From Akebia trifoliata (taxonomy: Eukaryota; Streptophyta; Magnoliopsida; Ranunculales; Lardizabalaceae), in the NCBI GenBank assembly GCA_017979445.1, contig CM030714.1, positions 46,825,220 to 46,889,219 on the forward strand: a DNA stretch of 64,000 nucleotides, written 5' to 3'. How positions within the stretch are numbered: position 1 is the first letter of the stretch; the number at the start of each line of letters is the position of its first letter. Shown here one piece after another: positions 38,359 through 58,500 of this stretch. The notes under the pieces are model-generated. The model was not told the DNA's origin and made no database searches. It worked only from the letters and a program-made list of their open reading frames with translations. A program made the position numbers and the translations under genes.

Positions 38359-38417
38359 GTGCATTCAGCACGACTCAAATAAGAAAGTGAGAAAGAAGCA
38401 GGTGTCTTGAGAAAGAT

Positions 38418-38573
38418 TTGTGATTTTCTAACTCTTTTTTCATATGCTTCTTGACGTGGAAGCTACAGAACTATAAATCTTTTTCTTGAGTATCCCAAGC
38501 AAAGGATCTATGGTTCTATGATGGGAGTATACATAGATCATATGAAAAAAGAGAGTCAGATTATCCCCACCCT
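38418..38573. repeat. hairpin element H2 of the cluster
   Basis: Arms CTCTTTTTTCATATG...AGAACTATAAATC and the inverse ATCTATGGTTCTATG...CATATGAAAAAAGAGAG. The centre reads TTTCTTGAGTATCCCAAG. Confidence 0.65.
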
Positions 38574-38642
38574 TTGAGAAATTACAAAATAACAATAATT
38601 TAGAACATACACACAGAAGTTCATACATAAATAAGAAAAAAG

Positions 38643-38861
38643 TCATGATAATCTGACTACCCCACGTGGCATACTCAATTGACTCCCCTGACATGACATG
38701 CACGAGAACCGTATATCTGTACTCCTTGCGATAACAACTGCACATCCCCAAAAAATTATAGTTGTGTATCCCGAGCAGTACAAATCTACGGTTCTAGCAC
38801 ATGTCATGTCAGGAGGAATCAATTGGGTATGCCACATGGGGTAGTCAGATTATCATGATTC
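38643..38861. repeat. hairpin element H3 of the cluster
   Basis: The longest and best-matched member. TCATGATAATCTGACTACCC at the left is answered by GGTAGTCAGATTATCATGA at the right. Inner arms have GACATGACATG and AGAACCGTA with their inverses, and the centre contains GTGTATCCCGAG. Confidence 0.75.
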
Positions 38862-38961
38862 TGAGAAGAAACTTATTGCACATGATTCTCATAGATTAAT
38901 TCTCAATAATGAGTTGATACAACAAGTTGAAATGTATAGTTTTATAAATAGAAAAATGCTA

Positions 38962-39108
38962 GACTAACTTCCTACGACATTGCATTCAACATTGCGCTGA
39001 CATGATAACATGTATAGATTGATAGATGTTTTCCTTGAGATACCAGTAAAAAGCATCTATGGTTTTGTGTACACTATGTCAGCCTAATGTCAAATGCAGT
39101 AACTTTTC
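38962..39108. repeat. hairpin element H4 of the cluster
   Basis: Arms CATTGCATTCAACATTGCGC with TGACATG, and the inverse ATGTCAGCCTAATGTCAAAT with GCAGT. The centre has TTTTCCTTGAGATACC next to ATCTATGGTTTTG. Confidence 0.6.
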
Positions 39109-39345
39109 AATTTTGGATGCAGGTTTTGATAAATTACCATGTAAGTAATGATATATTAAATGGGTGGAGTTGCCATTTGAGATTCCAATAGTGGCATGTT
39201 AATACTTTTTTTTTTTTTTGAGTCATTTTAAATTGACTTCTTTCAACAAAGCAGCCTAGATCTTGGTTCAAGAGTCCACATGACTTGGAATGTACACAGA
39301 ACCTTTTAAAGAATAATATTGAACTGACTCAATGAAACATAAAAA

Positions 39346-39466
39346 AAACTCAAGTCCCTGCAATTGACGTGGAATGTGCACAGAGCCATAGATTTTTCCT
39401 TGTGTATCTTAAAGAAAAATCTAGGGTTTTGTGCATATCCCACGTCAGTTGTGTGAAAAAATCGAA
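39346..39466. repeat. hairpin element H5 of the cluster
   Basis: Left TTGACGTGGAATGTGCACAG, CCATAGATTTTT; right AAAAATCTAGGGTTTTGTGC, CCCACGTCAGTTG. The centre has CCTTGTGTATCTTAAAG, like the other members. Confidence 0.65.
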
Positions 39467-39950
39467 ATAGCAAAAACAACACAAAATACAAAAATTTACG
39501 TGACTCGACAGTGTGCCTCATCCACAAAACAGAACAAGAGCAATCACTATTTTCTCATGAGTTTTACAGTTTTAGAGATCTCAATTTATATAATCGAGAG
39601 TTATCAAAACATGTAAAACTCCCCAAAATAGAAAATCCCTTAAGAAAATAATATATGATTGTCCTTTTTATACCCCTTAAAAAATTTGGCCGGGGGGCTC
39701 TTTCTTCGCACCGCTAGGAAGGAGTGCTACCCACTTCACCCCACCCGCTAACTAGGTAGCAGGACCCCCGCAACTCTATGTAACACAACAGAATACAAGA
39801 CATTTACACAACAAGTTGAGTAGATTTGAGTATCTTAAAAAAAAATTTATTCAGCTTATCATGACTCTTATTTAAAGGGGTGCAAACAATAAGAATATAA
39901 AATTAGAATTGTATAAAAATATTGATGAACACCAGAAAGGTAAATTGAAA
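39467..39950. other. intergenic DNA with a GC-rich patch
   Basis: About 39690-39780 is strikingly GC-rich (GGCCGGGGGGCTC, CCACCCGCTAAC, GCAGGACCCCCGC) in otherwise AT-rich DNA. I cannot assign it, and there is no gene. Confidence 0.45.
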
Positions 39951-40127
39951 CCCCGAAGGGGTTGCTTCAATGGTAAACTAGTGACAAGGGTCACTAGTTG
40001 TGTGTTTGAAACTAGATAGCCTTATTAGAAAGATTCCTTTGAATCGAAGAGTGCAATTGGGATAGTAGGGATTAGTCCACATCCCCGAAGGGATGTAAGA
40101 TACCATACGTTATAATAATAATAAAAA
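39951..40127 (+). mobile_element. SINE-like (tRNA-derived) element
   Basis: Head with an A-box-like TGGTAAACTAG at 39971 and a B-box-like GTTTGAAAC at about 40004 (one base off GWTCRANNC), spaced as in tRNA-derived SINEs. The body includes AGAGTGCAATTGGGATAGT and the tail ends in TAATAATAATAA. No coding content. Called from box structure only. Confidence 0.5.
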
Positions 40128-40582
40128 AGTGTAAATTGGAGATGGTCTACCAAATGGCTTGTCAGTGCAGATGTCGCAGATGAATGTCAAAGGTGCACAA
40201 AATTGGTGAATCTAAGAGATTTTAAAATGAATTATTGACATTAATCTTTGAAATTCATAAAAAGGTTAATGAAATCAAAGGAACTGGGTGCATAGTGAAT
40301 TCTTCGCCATACCATTCTTTGATCCAGCCCAAACACATTAGAGGGTATCTCACATCTTGCCCGACTTGAATAAAGAAATCCCAAATTTCTCCATATAGGG
40401 ACAATAAAGGGGGTAATCAGATCAACCTCTTCAATTGCATTGCATAAAACAAATCTATTTAATAATTTTCTAGTAGGATTTACTTATATTAAAAATAAAG
40501 TCACAATTATCTTTTATAGGACAAGAAGGCATTTTCTTTACTTATTAAGAAGTAGAAGGGATGTCCATTGGTCGGTTCCTAA

Positions 40583-41623
40583 GGGCCTGTGTGGATTGAC
40601 TTTTCTAAGTACTTCTGACTTTTGCGGGGAGTCAGAAGCACTTTAAAGGTGTTTGGATAAATTACTCCTGGAAAAAATTACTTTACTGTGGAGTCATTTT
40701 AGTGCTTTTTCACGAAGTACCGATGGTGCTACTTCTCTAAACTACTCTTGCGCGGAGCCATAAAAATATTGTCAAAATAACGAGATTAGGACAAGTATGC
40801 CCCTCATAAATTTTGAAAATTACAAATCTACCCTCAAAAAGGCAATTGAAATAATATTATATTACTATCCATTGATATGGTGGTAGCCTTTTGGTGTAAC
40901 ATTTGGGACAAGTATACCCCTCATAAATTTTAAAATTACAAGCATACCCTCAAAAATGCAATTGTAGTAATACTATATTACTATCTATTGATGTGGTGAT
41001 AGCTTTTTGGTGTAGCATTTGGGACAAGTATGCCCTCATAAATTTTGAAAATTACAAGCATACCCTCAAAAATGCAATTAAATAATATTTTATTATTATC
41101 CATTGATGTGGTGGTAGCTTTTTAATGTAGCATTTGAATTTGGATTTCTAACTCCCTTAATTGCTCACTCAATGATTTATTCATGAGCATTCCAACCATA
41201 GTTAAAATTTTCTTATTGGAAGATTGATGTGAATTACACACAAATTTACTATCCATTGATGTGGTGAAAACTTCTTCATATTTTTAGTGGTTATATATAT
41301 TTGCTCACAATATTTTCTATTTATTTATAATTGTTGGGTGTTTATATTAGTTTTTGTGGATAAAAACAATAACTTTTATTTCTTTTGAAGAATAATTTGT
41401 TTAGTTATAATGTTAAAAATAGTAATTGATACTTATTAGGGCATTTTGATCATTTAAACAGAATTCAAAATAGTTTCCAAACACAAAACTCTATCAAAAG
41501 TACTTCTAACAATATTTTTCAGAACCTACATCCAAACACAGAACAGTTATCCACCTACTCCAGACAGTACTTAAAAAAGTACTTATGTTCTAAGTACTTC
41601 TGGCTCCTGTATCCACACGGGCC
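40583..41623. mobile_element. PIF/Harbinger-like non-autonomous element
   Basis: Inverted ends GGGCCTGTGTGGAT on the left and ATCCACACGGGCC on the right. They are flanked by TAA (40580-40582) and TTA (41624-41626), near the TWA target duplication of PIF/Harbinger. Further inverted motifs include CTAAGTACTTCTG and CAGAAGTACTTAG. The 1041-bp element encodes no transposase and contains a threefold 117-bp tandem repeat. Confidence 0.6.
40789..41134. repeat. 117-bp tandem repeat, three units, inside the Harbinger-like element
   Basis: GGACAAGTATGCCC-type starts occur at 40789, 40906 and 41022. Each unit contains CCCTCAAAAA, TATCCATTGATGTGGTG and TGTAGCATTTG. The units differ by a few substitutions and small indels. 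Confidence 0.85.
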
Positions 41624-42903
41624 TTAAGTTTTTAGAACGAGAATCATCACATTTTTTTATATTTCGATATCCAATTTTAAAATTAGTAGAATTAGAACCG
41701 CTAAAAACCGTGGGTACCATTGGTTCCCGATCTTAATAAATGAATAAGACAAAAAACAATGCATGTAACGATAGCACTATATATATATCATTTATAAATT
41801 ATTACAAAAATTTCTCTTTCAAGATCATAATACGTCAACTATAAAAGCATCAATAACATAATTACAAATTATTTTAACAAACATCTGAGTTAACTTTTTT
41901 TCAAAAATAAAAATCTATCTACTTTACAAATAATAAACTATATAGAAAAGATGAACATTCTAAATTAGAATACATAATTCATATGAAACCATGAATTTTT
42001 TTTACATAATATCTATTAATTTTTAAGGTAAAGAAAACTTCAATTATTTATAATATGAAAAAAGTGATAAAACAAATTGGTTCAATTTACCCACAGGTAC
42101 TCATAGGGTAGAACTAATTGAGGTCTGTTCCTATTCCTTTCGATTTCTTTTAGACCTGATTTTTATATGGGTGTTTGAAAATAGAGTCAGGATCCAGATT
42201 AATATCCTACATGGAGTGTTTTGGTAGGAGTTTAACTTGCATTGGGCTTTTTAACCAAGATGTTCTTCTATATAACATGTAGCCCAATGTGTCACGTAGA
42301 CACCTATTTTGCTATAAAAACAGGATATCGTTCTAGATGAATCTTGAAACTAAGAATCCATAATCGGAGTTTTTTTTTTGTTTTGCTTTTAGTTACGATC
42401 ATGATTTTAAAACTCATCCGAGACTGACACATATCACCTGAGTTAACTTCATATCAGAGCTGAACGAGACCAACTCACAAAATCATTTTTTGACCGAAAT
42501 TTAGGACTCACACTCAATATTTTGATTTTTCTCACGAGATGTCTCAAACGTATTGGAAAACTCATCTGAGACAACTCGGTATTGGGCCTGGATGAGACGA
42601 GATGTGAAATCGAGTTTTAAAATCATGGTTACGATTCGATTTGGGTTAAATAGTACCCTAATGCTTAAAATCTTTCCATTTTAAAATTTTCTTGGATTAT
42701 AGCTTACGGGGAATGTGTTGAGGTGTGGGAGGAATTCTATTCATAAACCCTAGAAAACCTGTACTGATGCATAGAAACTTGTGTTTCTCTAGTCTCTGCC
42801 CATTGCAATTGTGAACGTTGGTGTAACTTCAAAAGGTCCTCTCTCTCTCATACACACACGCACACACACAAACAGCTCGAACTCAATCGGTCAAACAATC
42901 GAG
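41624..42903. other. intergenic DNA and promoter region of CDC48C
   Basis: There are no ORFs of interest. Close to the gene are a telo-box-like AAACCCTA (42745-42752) and a CT/CA-rich leader (about 42838-42870), both common near start sites of plant housekeeping genes. A clear TATA box is not evident. Confidence 0.5.
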
Positions 42904-51185
<8,282 letters not shown>

Positions 51186-52198
51186 GAAGAGCACTGGAAG
51201 AGAAGTTCTGTGGGAGTTTTAGTTTCCTGTCGAGGCTGCTTGGAGGATGGTCCAATGTACTCATGGACATCATAAGATTATCCAATGTACTCACGGATCG
51301 ACACAAAGCAAAAAGAATCTTGGGGTTGAAGCCCTTAACCAGCTTTTTATTGACTTGCACCACCCGAAAAGAAGCCAATTTTGCATGTTTAAATTTTGAT
51401 TAATTCTTTTGATCTTTCTTTTTTTCTTTCTTTAATTGATTTTCCAGTAAAGTTTCAGCTCTTAAAGAGGTGGTGATTTAACTTCCATTCTCCTTTATCT
51501 GATCATCATCTATGCCTTTTGGGGTCAGTGACATACTATCTTGAGCGTGAGGAAGCTTTAAATGACAAAAGAAGTAAAAAATTCATTGGAAATTTTTTGT
51601 GGGCTCAGAAATTGCTTGGCTTTTGCACAATAGGGAAGCTAAATTTTGTAAGGGGGTGATTGAGAAGGTAGTCAAATTATGCAGAAATTTACATCTATTT
51701 AATTTTTTTTTTCTTGAGAGTTTAAATTGATTGGTCATTCTTCTGTACTCGTCAAAATATAAAATTATTAATTCTTCTGTTCATTCATTTTCTTGGAAGG
51801 TAAATGTAAATTATGAGGAATTGTTTTTTCGATCCTGAAGAGCACCGTTTCAATAAGTATTTTGTGTCTTGCGTGCGTGCGTGCGTGTTGGGTGGGGGTG
51901 GGGACAAGAAAGTAACAAGTTGGCATTCTATTACTTTTTTGAAGTTTTAAACTATAAAGTCTCTTATTATTTCGAAATACCTCTATTATTAAAATAAAAA
52001 CAAAATGATTTCACTTAATAATACAGCATTTGTATGTGCATTCTCCCTGAAAAGTTTGGAGATTATCCTATCCAACGGCTTGGATTTAAACTTAACAATA
52101 CATGATTGGTGATAAGTTTGACCAATGATAGTCCATATATGTTTGTATAAATTATGATCCAACGGTTAAGACACCTCATAATTCAAAGAATACAACAG
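51186..52198. other. intergenic region between convergent genes
   Basis: Holds the 3' flanks of CDC48C (plus) and the PPR gene (minus). There is a short GCGT microsatellite near 51870-51888 and nothing coding. Confidence 0.6.
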
Positions 52199-53266
52199 CT
52201 AAGATCTCAGCCCTGCAAATTTTTGCCGCAAAACACATGCAAATTCACCTTCACCAACACGTGCAAGTCCTTCCACCAATCTTTGCCTGACCCTGATGTA
52301 TGGTATAAAACCCCTCTCCACCATATCCAGAACCACCTTTCCCGCCAAAACCAACTCTCCCCTCTCCAAACAACCCTCCACCACCATCTCATACCCCTCA
52401 AACCCGACCCGAAAACCGTTTCTCTCCAAAAACTCCACCATCTCCACAGCCAACCGAACCTCCCGGTTCGCTCGCATTGCCGCCACCATCTTCGCCACCG
52501 TCCCTTGCCTCGGCATCAACCTGATTCCAATTCCATCCCCCACCATCTCTCTCAACAGCTTCGCTGCTTCATCGGTCTTCCTAGCTCCACACGTTGACCC
52601 GATTACAATTTCGTAACTCTCCGAATCCGGATCACACCCAACACGACCCATTTCTTTTAAGACCCGAACCGATTCGTCCAACTGATCAACGGCGCAGAGA
52701 GACGAGAGTAGGTAATTGCATGTGCCGCGATCGGGTCGGTATCCGATGGATCGCATCTCAGATAGGATATGGGTAACCGAATCGGATCTACGGCGATCCA
52801 TCCATGCAGAGGTGAGGGAGAGATGGGTTTGGGGGATGGGGACGCATCCAGAGCGGAGAGTGCGTTGGAGGATGGCGAAAGCGAGAGGAAGAGGGTTAGG
52901 GTTTTGAAGGGAGTGAGAGAGGAGATACGAGTAGACGATTTGGGGGAGAGATCGAGGTCTGAGAGGGATCAAGGATTGAAGGATTTCGTCAATGATTTGG
53001 GTTCTGTGGGATTGAGAGAAGGAAGAGAGGAAGAAGAAGGGATTACGGTTAGGGTTTTTGTGGGGTTGCGCTGTGGTAATGTTCCCGACGAGGAGATTGG
53101 GGATTTGGTCGTAATTTTTACTTTCGATTGCAGATCTGATTGATTCTTCTAGGGCTTGTAAAGAAGAAGGAATCGAGTGGAAGAGAGAGACTCGTGTAAG
53201 ATTGACAAGAGCTGATTTGCTGAGCTTCTTAGAAGCTGCGATCGCCATTGTTGAGTAACTCAACAA
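52199..53266 (-). CDS. P-class pentatricopeptide repeat protein (At1g06270-like)
   Basis: Intronless 355-aa protein. PPR proteins bind organellar RNA sequence-specifically and act in its processing or translation. The Ser/Lys/Arg-rich first 30 or so residues are compatible with a mitochondrial or plastid transit peptide. At least four P-type 35-residue repeats are visible toward the C-terminus, for example units starting DRGTCNYLLSSLC, DSESYEIVIGS, RQGTVAKMVAAM and GFEGYEMVVEGC, each ending in a G-[CFI]-x-[PV] type turn. Length and order fit the short PPR protein At1g06270 as I remember it. Translation could start at 53266 or at the second Met (53248). Convergent with CDC48C. The RNA target cannot be inferred. 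Confidence 0.9.
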   Translation of the reverse strand: MLSYSTMAIAASKKLSKSALVNLTRVSLFHSIPSSLQALEESIRSAIESKNYDQIPNLLVGNITTAQPHKNPNRNPFFFLSSFSQSHRTQIIDEILQSLIPLRPRSLPQIVYSYLLSHSLQNPNPLPLAFAILQRTLRSGCVPIPQTHLSLTSAWMDRRRSDSVTHILSEMRSIGYRPDRGTCNYLLSSLCAVDQLDESVRVLKEMGRVGCDPDSESYEIVIGSTCGARKTDEAAKLLREMVGDGIGIRLMPRQGTVAKMVAAMRANREVRLAVEMVEFLERNGFRVGFEGYEMVVEGCLERGELVLAGKVVLDMVERGFIPYIRVRQRLVEGLARVGEGEFACVLRQKFAGLRS

Positions 53267-53451
53267 TTGCTTCCTCGACTTTGTACTTTGCAGTTCGTTT
53301 GTACGAAATATGCAGATCCTGTAATCCCCGTGGTTACATTACACAGACTCTCATTCTACCACGTGTCCTAAGGTAATGGGCCTATACTTAAAAGCCCAAT
53401 TAAGAGAAATTCAGGTAGGTACTTTCTCTACCTAAAGTCAATCGGTGTTGG

Positions 53452-54284
53452 GTGGGGTGTACATGATTTGGATTTGTTCGAATTTTTGTAAAATTAGAAT
53501 CGAACCAAATATAGTCGATTCTAAAAATTTGGAATCGAACCAATCCAATTATCTTATAGAACCGAATAAATCCAAACCAACTTTGGTTCGGATCGATTCT
53601 CGGTTCTCATACTTTCAAAATAGAAAAATTAATATTTTTTTCTTTCAAAAGAGGAACCCTTTAGATCAGATCATAAATAATGCTTATTTTAAAAATGAAA
53701 ATGATTTTATGATTAAATTTTGACTGAAATGTGTATAAATTGAATACTAGAGAAAGCTCAATGAAACTAAAAAAAATATTATAATTTTAAAATTGGTATT
53801 TTCGATGGATTAGTGAAGAAATTAATACATAAATGATAGATTAACGAATCTAAGTTTAGGTTCATCTAGTATATTTTATCTAACAAACACGGCATAAAGG
53901 TTCTCGTAAAAAAACGAGGGATCAAACTTTTTGAAAAAGTTTTTCTATAAATGAGTTGATTTATTTGAGAGTTGAGAGAGAAATTTGTGTACATTTTTTT
54001 TATGAGTTTTTATTAGAAAAAAAATAGAGGAGATGAAGTTGAAGAAGAGAAATAGGTAATAGAATAACGAAATATATATATTATAATAGATATTTCAGAT
54101 TAGTTCGGTTCTCAGATTGATTCGGTTCTATTATACCCCTAATCCGAAATCAAACCAAATCAATCGCATTTTTTTATATATATATCCGCACCTGAACCAA
54201 ACCATGCTTAATCCAAACCAATCCAATCCAAAAGGTTTCGGATTAGTTCGATTCTCGGATTTACCCAATCCAATGTGCACCACT
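53452..54284. mobile_element. non-autonomous hAT-like element
   Basis: Inverted ends GTGGGGTGTACAT and the inverse ATGTGCACCACTA. They are flanked by an 8-bp target duplication, GGTGTTGG (53444-53451) and AGTGTTGG (54285-54292), one mismatch. Subterminal regions repeat GGTTCGGAT / AATCCAAACC motifs on both sides. 833 bp with no transposase. It lies about 190 bp upstream of the PPR gene and so may influence its promoter. Confidence 0.65.
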
Positions 54285-54292
54285 AGTGTTGG

Positions 54293-55013
54293 ATACCAAT
54301 TACCCGTTCCATCATTGATTTGTGTCTGTATAAAATTAAGTATACTTAGTTAAAATTCGAATCTAAAAATGATCAGGAGTTTTTATTTATATTTCTTATT
54401 CTTTATTAATTTCAACTGCAAACTTATTCATGTATCCAATTTTTTAAACATTTTCTAGTCAAAAGTTTGATTCATTCGAAGAATTCATTGTTTGTATGAA
54501 CCAAGCGAAGCATTAAATTATTTTTTTCTTTTTGTAGTTAAAAAATAACTACAGTTTGCCCATGCCTACAACATGAGTATCTCTTTGGGATTAAAGGGTT
54601 AAAGGTGAAAAAAAATGAAGTTTAGGAGTATTATTAAAAAAATAATACAATGAGTTAAAAGAATAACAGGAACTATAGTGAAATTAGATGTTTGAAGAGG
54701 AAAGGAAAAAAAGTAAATCCTACAAAAATTATAGTTGGATGGAAGTTTATCCCCCACAGAATTGGACCCTATAATTATTTTTTTTATTTTTTATTTTTAT
54801 AGATCTTTTATCTTATTGGGTACTTGATGGTTACTGAATATCTATAGCGAATAGAATGTGAAAAGAATCGGAACCGATATTTCATTTAAGTTTTGATTTT
54901 GGCATATGTGAAAATAGACTTGACACCCCTTACTTCAAAGAGATTCTAAGAAGAAGAAAAACACTTCCTTTACCAAATAAGGAAAGTTTCCAAATTGTAT
55001 CACCTTATGTCTT

Positions 55014-55016
<3 letters not shown>
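54293..55016. other. intergenic DNA, no gene
   Basis: AT-rich with poly-T and poly-A tracts; nothing coding is recognised. Confidence 0.6.

Positions 55017-55087
<71 letters not shown>
55017..55087. repeat. AT dinucleotide microsatellite
   Basis: About 35 AT units with a single phase break near the middle (TATTATA). Potential cruciform former. Confidence 0.95.
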
Positions 55088-55090
<3 letters not shown>

Positions 55091-55533
55091 TTGACATGGC
55101 AGGTTGTAGAAGACAAAATTCTAAAAGGTTAAAAAAAAAAAATCACCATTAAATTTAAATTTAAAAATTGTATAGCCATCTATTTTCAAAGTTTTTTTTT
55201 TTTTTAACTGAATTTTTCCATGAAATCTAGAAGGCATGTTCGATTGCCAATGTGTTTAATTCCATTCGACCCAACTACCCATAATAAGATTTGAAATCTT
55301 ACTTAAATGGGTAAGGCTTCCATGGTTCTAAAAGAATATGGAATGGGCCCACAGATAGCACGTGGCACGAAAGGGGAGAAGGTGTTAAATTACAATCCCA
55401 CTATCTGCACTAGAAAAACAATGCGATCTTTTTCTAAATGTTGGGGTTGTGCTTCTCTTCTCCGGTCTCTGCTATTATACGCACTAAGCGCACAATTACT
55501 TCAGTAAAGAGGAGGCGGCCCCAAATCAGAAGC

Positions 55534-58500
55534 ATGAGAGCAGTAGTTCAACGAGTAGCATCTGCCAGTGTGGAGGTTAGTTAAACCCTAAAATCTTTAT
55601 CTTTTCCATTTTATCCTTCTCCCATGGTGCATGATAGAGAATTGCAGGTAGAAGGGCGCACGATATCAGAGATAGGACCAGGCCTCCTCGTTCTCGTCGG
55701 TCTTCACGAATCTGATGTTGAATCAGACGCAGATTACATGTATCTATCTCTCCCTCTCTCTAAATCCTTTTTTTTTTTTTTTTTTTTATAAATTAAAAAT
55801 AAAAAACTATTTTTTTTTAAAATATAATTATAATAATTTTATTGTTTGTTGTGCAGATGTAGAAAGGTGTTGAACATGAGGTTGTTTCCAAATGAAACGA
55901 CTGGAAGAGCATGGGATCAAAACGTAAGACTTTCCACTCTTCACTAATTAACATAACGATTTTAACGGTCATTGTAACTGTATTCTTTTTTACCCCATTA
56001 TTTATTTATTTATTTATTTGAAAATGAATATAATTTGAACCATGGGAATCATCCAAAAATACTTGAACCATTGAAAAATAAAGGAAGAATTTTTTTTTTA
56101 TAAATGTAATAATTGTTGGAATTTAATCCCAAAAACTTATATGTAAAATGGGAATTAGAGCTGCTTTACTATGAATCAAAATATGTAAATAAGGATTGTT
56201 ACCTACAAAAGTAAATTCAAATGTCTCATGATCACAATATTCAACCCTCAAATCTACCAAAGAAATTACTTCCTCGAAATATATTCTCCCAATCTGCAAA
56301 ATCAATTTCGAGAGAACAAGAGATTGAGAGTACTACCCAATTCCCACACTCAATGAAAGTGATGGGAGAAAAGTGGAATAACTAATTGGTGAAGGATGGG
56401 GATGACTTCTCGACTATCCACTCTCTATATAGAATTAGAACCCTAGAGTTGCCGCTAATTATAGAAACTAGGATTTGGGTAGTACCCACTCTCTTTAGAG
56501 AAATCTAAAATGTATATAAAATTCTAATTATACACTTATTAGATTTGGTAACTGTTCTACCCAAATTAAAACAATAATCGAATAGAATAATAATATTTTA
56601 TTTGAAAAAATAAAAATAAAAAATCCCAACATTAATGTTTGAAATGACACTATTTGCACAATTAGCTATATTTGAGAAAACTTTAACCTCTCTAGAAAGC
56701 TCAGACTCCTAACCTATTGGGATTCAAGAGTCATCATATGTACATGAGAGGGGATATACCATGTATAAGTGGCTGCTCCCGTTTATAGTGCTTCCTTTGC
56801 ACTACATTGCCGGTCTTAGGCCTGGATTAAGGAGGAGGGTCGCATCTGGTTGGTCGTCGGTGTAAAAATCCACCACCAATCATGATGAAAATTTTTACAT
56901 GTGGCATGAATGGAGTGGAATGGAGGAACAAGATTCATATAGCCAACCCCATATTCTTGGAATAAGGCTTTGATGATCTTTTTTTTTTTTTTTCCTTTGA
57001 TTATTGATGAATACGATTTGGGTGCCGATGTCCAACATCGGTGTGGAGTCTTGGATCCATTGAACCTTAAAAAAATTAATAATCTATGATAAAATGTTCA
57101 TCAATATCTTGCACAAAGAAAGAAAAACCCAATAAAATCCATGAATTCCAATGCATGCCTGATATTGGTACTTCACCTTTTTAGAAGAGTCTATATGCAA
57201 CATAGAAAATTAGGATCTATTTGGAAGGTGGAGTTGGAGGAGATGGAGTTGGGAGTTTGCAACAAATCCCAAAGTGAGCTCCAATATCAATTGTGTTAAG
57301 ATGAATGTAATTGATTCCAATATCAATTGGGATCCAGGAGGTTTCGACCTTGAGGACAATGTCGGTTTCAAGGAGGATGGAATGTTATGTGCCTAATTGT
57401 AGGGATGAGAGTAGAGTAGTTTTACGTACGTATGATGTATAGAATATATTCTTAATAAGTAGTATAATAGTTAAAATATGTTAGGTGCATGGGATCATAA
57501 TCTATATTGTGGGAGAAGTTGAGTTGTGGGTTATGGGATAGTGGGTAGTGTTTCTCTTGTATTTAAATTTATTATGAGATTAATGAAAAGATATGCAAAA
57601 AAATTATTATTAAGATCCCCCACAATATAGATTATGATCCCATGCACCTAACCTATTTTAACTATTATACTACTTATTAAGAATATATTCTATACATCAT
57701 ACGTACTTAAAACTACTCTACTCTCATCCCTACAATTAGGCATATAACATTCCATCCTCCTTGAAACCGACATTGTCCGCAAGGTCGAAACCTCCTGGAA
57801 CCTAATTGATATTGGAATCAATTACATTCATCTTAACACATAACTTCCAAACTATTTGACTCTTGGAATCAATGATGTCCTCGTGATAATCGTTTTGGAT
57901 GTCGTTGTCTTGACACTTCTTGAAAATAATTAATGGCTTGATGACATACGCTTTGAATTCCATGGGAAGGATAAAGTCAACTTTTGAATATTTTTCGAAA
58001 ATATTGACTTCGCCTTTGTACTCTTCATTAGATCTTTGATGTTCTTTGTCTTTAGCAAACGTGACGAGATTTTCATTGGCATTTATCTCACATTTTTGGA
58101 AAAATGATTGTGGAGGTTGATCTTCGATCACATCTAAGATCTCACTTATAGGGTCATCGACTCTATTAAATATAGTTTCTCCTCTTCGAATAAGTTCTTC
58201 ATTTTTTTTGAGAAATTCTTCGATTATGAGACAACATTCCCTCAAACCATCACGCAGAAACTCGCAAAACTTCTTGAATTCATCATCCATCGACTCAATT
58301 TCTATGTGAGGATCGCCGCTCTGATACCAATGTTACGTACCCACTTAGATTGGATCACAAAAATAATAAAAGAGGAAAAAAGATCAGAAATTGATCTCGT
58401 TCGAGGGAGATCGGACCTCCTAAGCCACCAATTCGAAATGGTGAATCTTCAAAATCCAATAGGATCTTAATAATAATTTCTCTGCATATCTTTTCATTAA

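Noticed and set aside
42811..42903. Upstream Met of CDC48C adding 31 residues
   Set aside because: The added segment is low-complexity leader (CT/CA repeats) without family similarity. Similarity begins at the second Met.
52207..52401. Extra frames over the PPR gene on both strands (for example 52154-52597 plus)
   Set aside because: They are shadows of the intronless PPR frame, which alone shows repeat structure.
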